Source of the DNA: Lacticaseibacillus yichunensis
Lineage (GTDB): Bacteria > Bacillota > Bacilli > Lactobacillales > Lactobacillaceae
NCBI RefSeq assembly: GCF_003946405.1
Contig: NZ_RHOG01000006.1
Coordinates: forward strand, 29,716 to 93,715
Direction of reading: 5' to 3'
DNA: 64,000 bases
Shown here one piece after another: positions 31,648-39,978 of this stretch (the first letter of the stretch is position 1; the number at the start of each line of letters is the position of its first letter). A program made the position numbers and the translations under genes. The notes beneath the pieces are model-generated. The model was not told the origin of the DNA. It was given only the letters and a program-made list of their open reading frames with translations, and ran no database searches.

Positions 31648-32298
31648 ATGTTTTATTCGATTGCACGCGGCATTGTCCGCGTCTTGGTGTTCCTATTTAA
31701 TGGTAACGCACATTATGAAAATAAAGAGGCCTTACCTGATGGCCCATATGTCTTGGTTGGTCCGCACCGCACCTGGTGGGACCCGATCTTTTTTGCCTTG
31801 GCCGGTAGCCCGCGCAAATATGCGTTCATGGCCAAAGCCGAGCTTTGGCATAACAAAATCTTGGCCTGGATCTTGACTCACGCTAATGCGTTCGGTGTTG
31901 ACCGGAAAAATCCGGGGCCAAGTGCCATTAAAACACCGGTGCGCATGCTCAAGCAAGGAAAACTCTCGGTGATGGTGTTTCCGTCCGGCTCGCGGTATTC
32001 CGAAGACATCAAGGGCGGCGCCATTCTGATTGCCAAGCTTGCCAAGGTGCCGATCGTGCCGGCGGTCTATCAAGGCCCCCTGAAGTTCTCGCAGGTCCTG
32101 TTGCGCCGCCGCATCACCGTTCGCTTCGGCGATCCGATCACGGTGCCGACCGGACGACTTGATGACAAGGCGACCCAAGCTATCGGCGAGCAGATGCAGG
32201 CCGCCTTCGACCAGATCGACAAAGCGATCGATCCGAACTTCAAGTATGTGCCTGATAAGGAAAAATATCTCGAAGAAAAAGCAAAAGGCAAGTTGTAG
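31648..32298 (+). CDS. 1-acyl-glycerol-3-phosphate acyltransferase (PlsC family)
   Basis: Adds the second acyl chain to lysophosphatidic acid, giving phosphatidic acid for CdsA. 216 aa. The acyltransferase motif HX4D is HRTWWD (H40-D45); the second block is FPSGSRYSED near 111-120 in place of the usual FPEGTR, and VPIVPAVYQG follows. A hydrophobic N-terminus suggests membrane association. ATG at 31648 has GCGAGGG upstream. Single gene with its own promoter and a terminator overlapping its stop codon. The SGSR for EGTR change is common in lactobacillar members. Confidence 0.9.
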   Translation: MFYSIARGIVRVLVFLFNGNAHYENKEALPDGPYVLVGPHRTWWDPIFFALAGSPRKYAFMAKAELWHNKILAWILTHANAFGVDRKNPGPSAIKTPVRMLKQGKLSVMVFPSGSRYSEDIKGGAILIAKLAKVPIVPAVYQGPLKFSQVLLRRRITVRFGDPITVPTGRLDDKATQAIGEQMQAAFDQIDKAIDPNFKYVPDKEKYLEEKAKGKL

Positions 32299-32313
32299 CA
32301 CTTGCCTTTTTTC
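32283..32313 (+). terminator. plsC-like gene terminator
   Basis: Stem AAAAGGCAAG / CTTGCCTTTT, then TT; the stem contains the stop codon. The following bases start the palindrome array. Confidence 0.88.
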
Positions 32314-32351
32314 AGTTGGAGCTCACGCATAACCGCTCGGCTCCGCACCCT
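32313..32351. repeat. Internally deleted extragenic palindrome
   Basis: Has the family ends (CAGTTGG...GCTCCGCACCCT) but the middle is missing: GGAG joins directly to CTCACGCATAACCGCTCGG. A deletion derivative of the unit next to it. Confidence 0.7.
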
Positions 32352-32355
32352 TTTT

Positions 32356-32478
32356 CAGTTGGGCTTCGCCGAGCATGCCTGAGTCAGCTAGTCGGTCTGG
32401 TCGCTCGATGGCTAAAGGCGCCATCAACCGCCCAGCTCGAACTATCTGCTCACGCATAACCGCTCGGCTCCGCACCCT
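32356..32478. repeat. Extragenic palindrome, full unit
   Basis: Ends CAGTTGGGCT / GCACCCT; arms GCCGAGC / GCTCGGC, TGAG / CTCA, inner GATGGC / GCCATC. Opposite orientation to the 30056 array. Confidence 0.9.
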
Positions 32479-32482
32479 TTTT

Positions 32483-32605
32483 CAGTTGGGCTTCGCCGAG
32501 CATGCCTGAATCAGCTAGTCAGTCTGGTCGCTCGATGGCTAAAGGCGCCATCAACCGCCCAGCTCGAACTAGCTGCTCAGGCAAAACCGCTCGGCTCCGC
32601 ACCCT
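32483..32605. repeat. Extragenic palindrome, full unit
   Basis: Tandem copy of the unit at 32356, 127 bases on, nearly identical. Ends eight bases before the ribosome binding site of the permease gene, so the array forms that gene's 5' region. Confidence 0.9.
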
Positions 32606-32626
32606 TTTGTAAGTGGAGGTCATTTG

Positions 32627-33994
32627 ATGAGTTTTTGGCAACGCGCGCTACGTAAACCGGATCTAGCCCAGACCCTGCAGGCAGATCACCAGCTTGCTCG
32701 TACCTTGACGACCCGCGATCTGATCGCGCTTGGCATTGGCGCTGTCATCGGCACCGGTATCTTTATTTTACCAGGCACAGTGGCTGCGACCACCAGCGGC
32801 CCAGGCATCACCTTAGCATTTTTATTGGCGGCGGTGGTCTGCTCCCTGGCGGCGATGTGTTACGCCGAATTTGCGTCAGCCTTGCCCGTCGCGGGTTCGG
32901 CCTATGCATATGGCAACATTGTCTTCGGGCAACTATTCGGCTGGATCATCGGCTGGGCGCTTATTCTGGAATATATGCTGGCGGTCGCGGCGGTGTCGAC
33001 GAGCTTTGCGGCGTATTTCCGTAGTTTGTTGGCCGGCTTTTCGGTGACCCTGCCGCAAGCGATCAGCGGCTCCTTTGCCCCGGCGCAGGGCCGCTATGTC
33101 GACTTGATCGCCGTAGTGGTCGTCCTTGTGATCGGCCTCTTGTTATCGCGCGGTCTGAGCACGTCGATGACCATCAATCGCCTGATGGTCGGGGTGAAAC
33201 TGCTGATCATCGCGCTGTTTGTGCTCGTCGGCTGTTTTTACGTGCGCCCGACGAACTGGCAGCCTTACCTGCCGTTTGGGGCAAAAGGCATCCTGGCCGG
33301 CGCATCGCTGGTGTTTTTCGCCTATCTCGGATTCGACGCTGTTTCGGCCTCGGCGCCTGAGGTCAAGGACCCGCAGAAAACATTGCCCCGCGGCATCATC
33401 GGGACGCTGATCATCGCCACGGTGCTTTACATGTTGGTCGCGATCGTCTTGACCGGCATGGTGCCTTATACGAAGCTCAATGTGGCGGATCCGGTAGCAT
33501 TTGCACTTAATCTGATTCATCAGCCAAAATTGGCCGGCGTGATCTCGATCGGGGCGCTGGCCGGCATGTTCACCATGATGATGACGATGATCTACAGCTC
33601 GTCTCGTCTGGTTTATGCGATCGGCCGTGATGGCTTGCTCCCACCATTTTTCGGTCGAGTTGTGCATCACCTGCCCAATCACGCCTTGTGGACTGTGACC
33701 GTGATTATCGCGGTGCTGGGCGGCTTGGTGCCATTGACCCAGCTGGTGAACCTAGTCAACATCGGCACACTGATCGCCTTTGCCTTTGTCTCGATCGGCA
33801 TCATCCCTCTGCGCCGACACAAACAGATCGAAAACACCGGCTTTAAGGTACCGGGCTATCCGGTGGTGCCGATTCTCAGCTTTCTGTTTTGCCTGCTCCT
33901 GATGAGCCAATTGCCACTTGAGACCTGGTTGATGAGTCTGATCTGGTTTGGCATCGGCTTGGTCATTTATTTCAGCTACGGCTTTTGGCATTAG
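32627..33994 (+). CDS. APC-family amino acid permease
   Basis: Cationic/general amino acid transporter of the APC superfamily, 455 aa, with about 12 membrane segments. The TM1 motif GIGAVIGTGIFILPG near residues 37-51 and the TM6-TM8 segments (VFFAYLGFDAVSASAPEVKDP near 235-255) are typical of the YfnA/CAT-like subgroup. N-terminal tail LARTLTTRDLIALGIG matches this group. GGAGG lies before the ATG at 32627. Substrate cannot be told from sequence. No clear promoter: the upstream 300 bases are palindromic repeats, so transcription may come from plsC read-through or an unrecognised site. Confidence 0.92.
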   Translation: MSFWQRALRKPDLAQTLQADHQLARTLTTRDLIALGIGAVIGTGIFILPGTVAATTSGPGITLAFLLAAVVCSLAAMCYAEFASALPVAGSAYAYGNIVFGQLFGWIIGWALILEYMLAVAAVSTSFAAYFRSLLAGFSVTLPQAISGSFAPAQGRYVDLIAVVVVLVIGLLLSRGLSTSMTINRLMVGVKLLIIALFVLVGCFYVRPTNWQPYLPFGAKGILAGASLVFFAYLGFDAVSASAPEVKDPQKTLPRGIIGTLIIATVLYMLVAIVLTGMVPYTKLNVADPVAFALNLIHQPKLAGVISIGALAGMFTMMMTMIYSSSRLVYAIGRDGLLPPFFGRVVHHLPNHALWTVTVIIAVLGGLVPLTQLVNLVNIGTLIAFAFVSIGIIPLRRHKQIENTGFKVPGYPVVPILSFLFCLLLMSQLPLETWLMSLIWFGIGLVIYFSYGFWH

Positions 33995-34045
33995 TCACAA
34001 TTTCTTCAATCTGATTAGCTATCACTTAAGTTTTTCGTCCTTCAT

Positions 34046-34073
34046 TTGTTTACTGCTCGGCGTCTGGTACACT
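34046..34073 (+). promoter_or_regulatory. Promoter of LytR-CpsA-Psr gene
   Basis: TTGTTT (34046-34051), 16-base spacer, TGG-TACACT with -10 at 34068-34073. Confidence 0.6.
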
Positions 34074-34100
34074 GAGCGGCAAACAGATGGAGGTTTTTTT

Positions 34101-35132
34101 ATGCGGCAACAACGACGAAAACATCATGTGTGGCGCTGGTTGGGTGCAATTCTGTTACTCCTGCTCGCGGCGGCTGGCGGCTATGGCTATTATGTCTACA
34201 GCAGCGCCCATGCAGCGATCGACAAGACCTACACCCCGCTAAAGGCCCAGACCACGAGCGCGGATAAAAAGATCACGTCCGCCAAGCCGATCAGCATTCT
34301 TTTGATGGGCACGGACACCGGGAGTCTCGGCCGGACGGAAAAAAAGGGTCGCACCGACACTATGATTCTGGTCACGATCAACCCCACCACGAAAAAAACA
34401 ACGATGACGAGCATTCCCCGCGACACGTTGGCTGAAATGGTCGGCACCAGCACCACCAATGTGCAAAAGATCAATGCGGCTTACTCGATTGGCGGCGCAG
34501 ACATGGCCGTCAATTCCGTCAGCGCCCTGCTAAATGTCCCAATCGATTATTACGTCCTCGTGAATATGGGCGCGTTGACGAAGGTCGTCAATGCGGTTGG
34601 CGGCGTTGATGTCACCGTGCCGTTTTCATTCACTCAAAGCGGCGTGTCCTTCACCAAAGGCAAGATGCATCTCACTGGCAGCCAAGCGCTTCAGTACGTG
34701 CGGATGCGCGACGCGGATCCAGAAGGCGACTATGGCCGGAAAAAACGTCAGCAGCAAGTGATCACGGCCATTTTGAAAAACGCGGCCTCCCTATCCACCT
34801 TGACCAATTTCAAAAAATTGCTGACAGCGATCGACACCAATCTGCAGACCAACCTGAGTTTTGCCGACATGATCAGCCTCTACCAGAAATACATGAGCGC
34901 AACCAAGTCGATCACCCGCTCGCAGCTGATTGGCAACGCCGCCACGATCGATGCCTGGTACCAAGTGGTCTCGACGGAAAAACTGCAGGCGACCTCCGAC
35001 ACCCTGCGCAAAGAGCTGGGCCTCAGTACCGCCACCCTCAGCAATGCCGAAACGAAAATGAACGCCGCAAACACCAATTTCGACTGGTCTAGCAGCGCGA
35101 CCCAGTACTACCAGATCACCGGTCTGAACTGA
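34101..35132 (+). CDS. LytR-CpsA-Psr (LCP) family protein
   Basis: Membrane-anchored phosphotransferase that attaches undecaprenyl-linked wall polymers (teichoic acids or polysaccharides) to peptidoglycan. 343 aa: basic N-terminus, one membrane segment (about residues 12-33), then the extracellular LCP domain. Catalytic-site features are LLMGTDTG near 68, the arginine in KKGRTDTMI near 83, IPRDT near 109, and the R of YVRMRDADPEGDYGRKKRQQQ. The start at 34101 has GGAGG; an upstream in-frame ATG lies inside the permease gene. It stands alone with its own promoter and a bidirectional terminator, away from any polymer gene cluster in this window. Confidence 0.95.
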   Translation: MRQQRRKHHVWRWLGAILLLLLAAAGGYGYYVYSSAHAAIDKTYTPLKAQTTSADKKITSAKPISILLMGTDTGSLGRTEKKGRTDTMILVTINPTTKKTTMTSIPRDTLAEMVGTSTTNVQKINAAYSIGGADMAVNSVSALLNVPIDYYVLVNMGALTKVVNAVGGVDVTVPFSFTQSGVSFTKGKMHLTGSQALQYVRMRDADPEGDYGRKKRQQQVITAILKNAASLSTLTNFKKLLTAIDTNLQTNLSFADMISLYQKYMSATKSITRSQLIGNAATIDAWYQVVSTEKLQATSDTLRKELGLSTATLSNAETKMNAANTNFDWSSSATQYYQITGLN

Positions 35133-35162
35133 GGCACCGGTTTTCCAAAACCAAATGAACGC

Positions 35163-35212
35163 AAAAAAACATGGTCCCCTGCGCATCCTGTGCACAGCGA
35201 CCATGTTTTTTT
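35163..35212. terminator. Bidirectional terminator between LCP gene and ABC exporter
   Basis: Inverted repeat AAAAAAACATGGTC / GACCATGTTTTTTT serving the two convergent genes. Confidence 0.9.
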
Positions 35213-35230
35213 GATGTCCGCTTCAGCAGA

Positions 35231-37021
35231 TCAGTCTGTGACCGCATCTCCATTTTGCAGGCGATACATGTCATAATAGCGGCCCTGTTTCGCCAGCAGT
35301 TCCTCATGGGTGCCGCGCTCGATGATCTTCCCAGCATCAAGCACCAAGATCAAGTTGGCATCCTTGATCGTCGAAAGGCGGTGCGCGATCGCAATCGTCG
35401 TGCGGCCCTGGCGAATGCGACGCAGGCCCTCTTGAATCACCGACTCCGTTTCCGTATCGATGTTCGCAGTGGCCTCATCAAGCACTAAGATCTTCGGGTC
35501 CGTGACGACGGTGCGGGCAAATGAAATCAGTTGCCGCTCCCCGCTGGAAAATTGGGCCCCGCCTTCAAGCACCCGGGCGTGATACGTTTTCGGCAGTTTA
35601 TCGATGAACCGATCGGCCTGCACGAACTTGGCCGCAGCGTGAATCTGCTCATCGGTGATATGCTCATTGAACAGCCGAATGTTGCTGGAGATATCGCCGA
35701 AAAACATGAACGAATCCTGCAGGACCAGCCCCAGTTTTTGCCGAAGATCGGTCATCGAATACTCGCGAATATCGACATTATCGATCAAGATCTCCCCGGT
35801 GCCGAATTCGTAGAAGCGCATCATCACATTGATGATGGAGGACTTGCCGCTACCGGTATGGCCGACCAACGCCACCGTTTCCCCTGGGTTGGCGACAAAC
35901 GTGATATCATGGAGAATCTCATGCACCCCGTCATAGGCAAACGAGACATGCTTGAATTCGATCTTGCCCGTCGTGATAGTCTTGCTGGCGCCAGGATTTT
36001 GCGCTGGCGCGTATTCCGTGTCGTCCAGAATGTGAAAAATTCGACTGCCCGCCACGATGCCATCTTGAAGCGAGGACAGGCTATCCATCATGTTGGTCAT
36101 CGGGTTGAAGAAATTCGCCACATAAGTCGTGAACGCATAAACGACCCCAGCTTCGACAAAGGTGATCTGCGATTGCAGACCAAATGCATACAAGACCGCA
36201 ACCAACGCCAGCGCATAAAGCAGGTTGATGATCGGCGACAACAGCAGCGAGTTAGTCCGAATCATGGCCTTGCGGGTATCCAGGTAATCATTGTTAGTCG
36301 CCTCAAATTCCCGGCTGATGCGGCTCTCTTGCCGAAACTGTTGGATGATGCCGATGCCTTCGATCGATTCGTTGAGCTTGGTGTTCAGCTCGGACAGTTT
36401 TTCACGCATGTGGCGATAGACCTTCGAGCTGTATTGGCTGTAATACCAGATGACGATCAATAGCACCGGCAAAAACGCCAGCACTAAAAGCGAGATCTTG
36501 CCGTTCATATTGAACATGATGACAAAGCTGGACACAACTGAGAACAACCCAACGATCACCGAAAGAATCACGTTCCAAAAATCGGCAAGCGTCATCGTAT
36601 CGTTGGTGACCCGGCTGACGATCGAACCGGCCGGCGTTTGGTCAAAATACCGCATGCCAAGCGTGTGGAGTTTGGCAAATAGCTCCCGGCGCACATCTTC
36701 TAGGCCGCGCTCGGAGCCCATTGCAAACAGAAATGTCTGAAAGAACTGGAAAAACGCTTTGAGCAAGGTCCCCAGTGCATATAGCGCCCCAAAGCCCAGC
36801 AGGATATTCACGGTCGCGCTTTTATTTGTCAAAAAGTGATCCATGAAATATTGCAGGATCTGAGGTAGCGCCACGTTCATCCCGGCCAGCAAAGCGGCGG
36901 CCACAAGCGCCCCACCAAATTGCTTTTTATAGGCGCCGGTGTAGGACATCAGGCGCTTAAAAATGTGCCACTGCTCGCGCATGGGAATGCTGCGAGACCA
37001 GGCGGATTCATATTTAGCCAA
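35231..37021 (-). CDS. ABC exporter half-transporter, subunit 2
   Basis: ABC multidrug/lipid-type exporter half, 596 aa: six membrane helices (about 30-330) fused to an ATPase domain. Walker A is GHTGSGKSS, Walker B ILVLDEATANID with the catalytic Glu, but the signature motif is FSSGERQ instead of LSGGQ. The start is TTG at 37021: GGAGG sits eight bases before it, and this start overlaps the upstream gene by eight bases. With the upstream subunit it forms a heterodimer resembling LmrCD or BmrCD, with one canonical ATP site and one degenerate one. Substrate is unknown. Confidence 0.92.
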   Translation of the reverse strand: MAKYESAWSRSIPMREQWHIFKRLMSYTGAYKKQFGGALVAAALLAGMNVALPQILQYFMDHFLTNKSATVNILLGFGALYALGTLLKAFFQFFQTFLFAMGSERGLEDVRRELFAKLHTLGMRYFDQTPAGSIVSRVTNDTMTLADFWNVILSVIVGLFSVVSSFVIMFNMNGKISLLVLAFLPVLLIVIWYYSQYSSKVYRHMREKLSELNTKLNESIEGIGIIQQFRQESRISREFEATNNDYLDTRKAMIRTNSLLLSPIINLLYALALVAVLYAFGLQSQITFVEAGVVYAFTTYVANFFNPMTNMMDSLSSLQDGIVAGSRIFHILDDTEYAPAQNPGASKTITTGKIEFKHVSFAYDGVHEILHDITFVANPGETVALVGHTGSGKSSIINVMMRFYEFGTGEILIDNVDIREYSMTDLRQKLGLVLQDSFMFFGDISSNIRLFNEHITDEQIHAAAKFVQADRFIDKLPKTYHARVLEGGAQFSSGERQLISFARTVVTDPKILVLDEATANIDTETESVIQEGLRRIRQGRTTIAIAHRLSTIKDANLILVLDAGKIIERGTHEELLAKQGRYYDMYRLQNGDAVTD

Positions 37022-38771
37022 CCGTTTCGCCTCCGATCTTTTGTTCAAGCTCTTGCTTGGCCCACATTTCGGCGTACCAGCCATCATTGGCCAGCAGCTC
37101 ATCATGACTGCCGCGCTCGATCACACTGCCGTCCTTCAGCACCAAGATCTCATCGGCATGCATGACCGAACTGAGGCGCTGAGCCGCGATGATCGTGGTC
37201 TTGTTGGCGCGCTCCTGCCGCAGATTATCGAGAATCTCGGCTTCAGTCTTCGCATCGACCGCAGACAACGCATCGTCCATGATCAACAGCTCAGGCGTGG
37301 TGATCACCGCACGCGCGATCGCAAGCCGCTGTTTTTGCCCGCCAGACAAACTGACGCCGCGCTCGCCGACCAGCGTGCCATACCCTTCTGCAAAATCCAG
37401 AATATCGTTATGGACCGCGCTTTCCCGCGCCGCATCTTCGACCTGTGGCTGCGTCTTTTCAAAGGAAGAAAAGCGGATATTGTCCGCCACCGTCGTCGAA
37501 AACAGGAAATTGTCTTGCGGCACATACCCGATCGCATCGAGCAGCGCCTCAAGGGTATAGGCCTTGATGTTTTGGCCGCCAAACTCGATCACGCCATCGT
37601 AATCATCAAACTCGCGCAACAGCAGCTTGAAAATCGTACTTTTCCCAGCGCCAACGCGGCCCACGATGCCAAGGGTGTGCCCCTCTGGCAAGGTGAAATG
37701 CACATGCGTCAGGGTCGCGTGGTCGTCGTCTGGATAGGCAAACTTGTTGATCTTGAACCGGATATCCCCATGCGCCGGAGCAGCAATCGCATCCGGCTGT
37801 TCAATGATCGCACTATGTTCATTCAACAGCTCAGCGACACGGTCGTAACTGGCATTGCCGCGCTCCAGAATATTGAACAACCGCCCGATGGCAAACATCG
37901 GCCACACTAGCGATGACACATAAGAAACAAACGAGACCAGCTGGCCGATCGTGATCGCATTAGAAGTGACGAGATAACCACCATACACGATCGTGATGAC
38001 ATACGTGATGCCCATGATCAGACTGGTCGTCGGATCAAACAGCGCATCCAGAAAGTTGACCTTCTTGTTGATCTCGATCGTGTGGTCGACGATCTGGTCA
38101 AAATCCGCGGTATCCTCTTTTTCCTGCCCGAATGTCTTGATCACCTTGATGCCAGACACGCTCTCCTGCGTCTTGTCATTCAACCGGGAAAAAGCGGCCT
38201 GCGAGCGCGCAAACGCAGCGTGCAGCCGCATCCCCAACCGCCGAGCCATCACCGCGAGCAGTGGCATCGGCAAGATTGCAAACAGCGTCAGGCGCCAATC
38301 GACGAAAAAGATCATCGCGATGATCGTCGTGGTCCCCGTGATCAGCGAGTCAAACAGCGTCAGGATCCCGGCCCCAGCCACGTTTTGAATCGCGTTCAAG
38401 TCGTTGGTCGCATGGGCCATCAGATCGCCGGTGCGGTGCCGCTGGTAAAAAGTCGCATCCATCTTCATAAAATGGTTGAAAAGCCGTGTGCGCAGCGTTT
38501 TTTCCAGCTTCGCCGCACCGCCCCAAATGGCGTTGCGCCAGCCGAAGCGGAACACATACTGACCGACGCCGGCAAAGACGAGCAGGCCCAGCAGCGGCAT
38601 CAACTGACCCGTCTGAATCCCGCCCTTTTGGTTCATTGAATCGACCAAGGTGCCAATGACCTTGGGTGGAATGAGATTCACAATTGCGACCAGCAGCAAG
38701 AATAAGATGCCCAGGCCATATCGTTTCTTTTCCTCTTGAAAATACCAACTGAGTTTTTTGAAGATCCCCAT
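37014..38771 (-). CDS. ABC exporter half-transporter, subunit 1
   Basis: ABC exporter half, 585 aa: six membrane helices then an ATPase domain. Walker A GRVGAGKST, signature LSGGQKQR (canonical), but Walker B reads LLIMDDALSAVD, with Asp where the catalytic Glu should be. The defects are complementary to those of the downstream subunit: canonical signature here with canonical Walker B there, which makes one working composite ATP site, as in LmrC/BmrC-type heterodimers. ATG at 38771 has GGAGG. Function as drug or lipid exporter is inferred. Confidence 0.93.
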   Translation of the reverse strand: MGIFKKLSWYFQEEKKRYGLGILFLLLVAIVNLIPPKVIGTLVDSMNQKGGIQTGQLMPLLGLLVFAGVGQYVFRFGWRNAIWGGAAKLEKTLRTRLFNHFMKMDATFYQRHRTGDLMAHATNDLNAIQNVAGAGILTLFDSLITGTTTIIAMIFFVDWRLTLFAILPMPLLAVMARRLGMRLHAAFARSQAAFSRLNDKTQESVSGIKVIKTFGQEKEDTADFDQIVDHTIEINKKVNFLDALFDPTTSLIMGITYVITIVYGGYLVTSNAITIGQLVSFVSYVSSLVWPMFAIGRLFNILERGNASYDRVAELLNEHSAIIEQPDAIAAPAHGDIRFKINKFAYPDDDHATLTHVHFTLPEGHTLGIVGRVGAGKSTIFKLLLREFDDYDGVIEFGGQNIKAYTLEALLDAIGYVPQDNFLFSTTVADNIRFSSFEKTQPQVEDAARESAVHNDILDFAEGYGTLVGERGVSLSGGQKQRLAIARAVITTPELLIMDDALSAVDAKTEAEILDNLRQERANKTTIIAAQRLSSVMHADEILVLKDGSVIERGSHDELLANDGWYAEMWAKQELEQKIGGETVG

Positions 38772-38857
38772 TGTGCGCCTCCTCCGATGATTAACGATCT
38801 TTTAAAGCAAGATAAAACCCGAAAAAAACTTTGATGAGAAAATTCCGTTTCAAAGCA

Positions 38858-38892
38858 CAAAAAAAGGTCCAGTCATTTGGCTGACCGAACCA
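38858..38892 (-). terminator. YneF gene terminator
   Basis: Stem GGTCAG / CTGGACC with one bulge and TTTTTTT on the minus strand, 20 bases after the YneF stop. Confidence 0.75.
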
Positions 38893-38911
38893 CTGACGAA
38901 ACAATCGGCTG

Positions 38912-39127
38912 TTACTTGGACTTGCTTTGTTGTTGCTTCATTTGCTGCATGATCTGATTGAGTTTCTTTTCGGATGGCTTTTGCCCCATCTGCATCATCA
39001 TCGTGCGCATCATGTCCTCGTTGACCGGCGGATTATCCCGGAAGTATTTCTTCATATAAGCACGGGCGCCGAAGAAGCCGCCGACGAGCCCTAAAATCGC
39101 CCCAAGCACGAACCATAAAACAGCCAT
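38912..39127 (-). CDS. YneF/UPF0154 family membrane protein
   Basis: 71-residue protein of the YneF family, widespread in Bacillota and of unknown role. One N-terminal membrane segment (about 4-24, [21 protein letters not shown]), then the family signature [24 protein letters not shown] and a Gln/Lys-rich tail. GGGAGG precedes the ATG. Its usual neighbour, the YnzC-like DUF896 gene, lies just upstream. Confidence 0.92.
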   Translation of the reverse strand: MAVLWFVLGAILGLVGGFFGARAYMKKYFRDNPPVNEDMMRTMMMQMGQKPSEKKLNQIMQQMKQQQSKSK

Positions 39128-39131
39128 GGTT

Positions 39132-39211
39132 TTTACCTCCCAAAATTGTATCTCAAGGCCGCAATGCGGCCGTCTTATTCATTGTACAGAACCTGACCCC
39201 GCTTGAAAAGG
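39132..39211 (-). promoter_or_regulatory. Candidate promoter between DUF896 and YneF genes
   Basis: Minus strand TTTCAA, 16-base spacer, TACAAT near 39182-39187, followed by a short GGCCGCA / TGCGGCC hairpin in the leader. Tentative. Confidence 0.45.
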
Positions 39212-39463
39212 CTAATCTTCCCGCCAGCCCTGTTTGCGCTGAACGTCCTTTAGCTTTTCCGGGGTGATCTCGTGGCCTTGTTTGTCATAATATTTTGACT
39301 CGGCCATCCGCTGTTCAAACCCCGCACGGAAGTCCTTGAGATAAGCGTCGCGCAAGACTTTGCGCTCCGCGAGCTCTGCGTCGGTCAGATCACGTTCTTT
39401 CGCGAGTTTAGCCAATTCGTTGATCCGATCGAGCCTTGCTTGTGGTTGTTCGCCATCCATCAT
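39212..39463 (-). CDS. DUF896 (YnzC-like, UPF0291) protein
   Basis: 83-residue cytoplasmic protein of the UPF0291 family. Two antiparallel helices (RLDRINELAKLAKERDLTDAE and AERKVLRDAYLKDFRAGF) form the known hairpin; the C-terminal TPEKLKDVQRKQGWRED motif is also family-specific. In Bacillus, YnzC lies in the SOS-controlled yneA operon; no LexA box is seen here. ATG at 39463 is preceded by AAAGGAAG. Confidence 0.92.
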   Translation of the reverse strand: MMDGEQPQARLDRINELAKLAKERDLTDAELAERKVLRDAYLKDFRAGFEQRMAESKYYDKQGHEITPEKLKDVQRKQGWRED

Positions 39464-39476
39464 AATCTTCCTTTCT

Positions 39477-39598
39477 TAGTCGGGCTTCGGTGCGCATGCT
39501 CGAGACATCTAGTTGACCCAGTCACTCGGGGCTACGACCGGCCCCAAGCGTCTGGGCCAAACTAGCTGCTCGACCATAAACGCGCACCTGCACACCCT
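39477..39598. repeat. Extragenic palindrome, tandem unit 1 of 4
   Basis: Begins in the 5' region of the DUF896 gene. Arms GGTGCGC / GCGCACC, CTCGAG / CTCGAC, ATCTAGT / ACTAGC, CCCAG / CTGGG, inner GGGGC / GCCCC. Confidence 0.88.
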
Positions 39599-39601
39599 AT
39601 T

Positions 39602-39724
39602 CAGTCGGGCTCCCAGTCCGCATGGTGGAAGCATCTAGGCATCTCATGCACTCGGTGGCCGAGTGCGCCACCAAGCACCTGAGCTGACCTAGCTGTTCCC
39701 CCATCTCGCGGACCTGCGCACCCT
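39602..39724. repeat. Extragenic palindrome, tandem unit 2 of 4
   Basis: Same ends, different arms: GTCCGC / GCGGAC, CTAGG / CCTAG, inner GGTGGC / GCCACC. Confidence 0.88.
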
Positions 39725-39728
39725 TTCT

Positions 39729-39847
39729 CAGTCGGGCTCCGCGGGACAGGTGCGGAACATCTAAGCCATCAGTCATACGAGGCTAAGAGCGCCTCATACG
39801 GCTGATGGACTTAGCTGCCCGCCCCTGAACGCCCCGCTCCGCACCCT
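39729..39847. repeat. Extragenic palindrome, tandem unit 3 of 4
   Basis: Arms GCGGG / CCCGC, CTAAG / CTTAG, CCATCAG / CTGATGG and inner GAGGC / GCCTC: again a different sequence with pairing kept. Confidence 0.88.
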
Positions 39848-39852
39848 TTTCT

Positions 39853-39975
39853 CAGTTGGGCTTCGCCGAGCAGGTCTGAGACAGATAGTCGCCCCTGTCG
39901 TTCGATGGCCAAGTGCGCCATCATCCGCCTAGGCCGAACTATCTGCTCAGACCTAACCGCTCGGCTCCGCACCCT
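39853..39975. repeat. Extragenic palindrome, tandem unit 4 of 4
   Basis: Arms GCCGAGC / GCTCGGC, AGGTCTGAG / CTCAGACCT, AGATAG / CTATCT, inner GATGGC / GCCATC. The next unit-like start (CAGTCGAGCT at 39980) coincides with the stop of the small gene that follows. Confidence 0.88.
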
Positions 39976-39978
39976 GAT

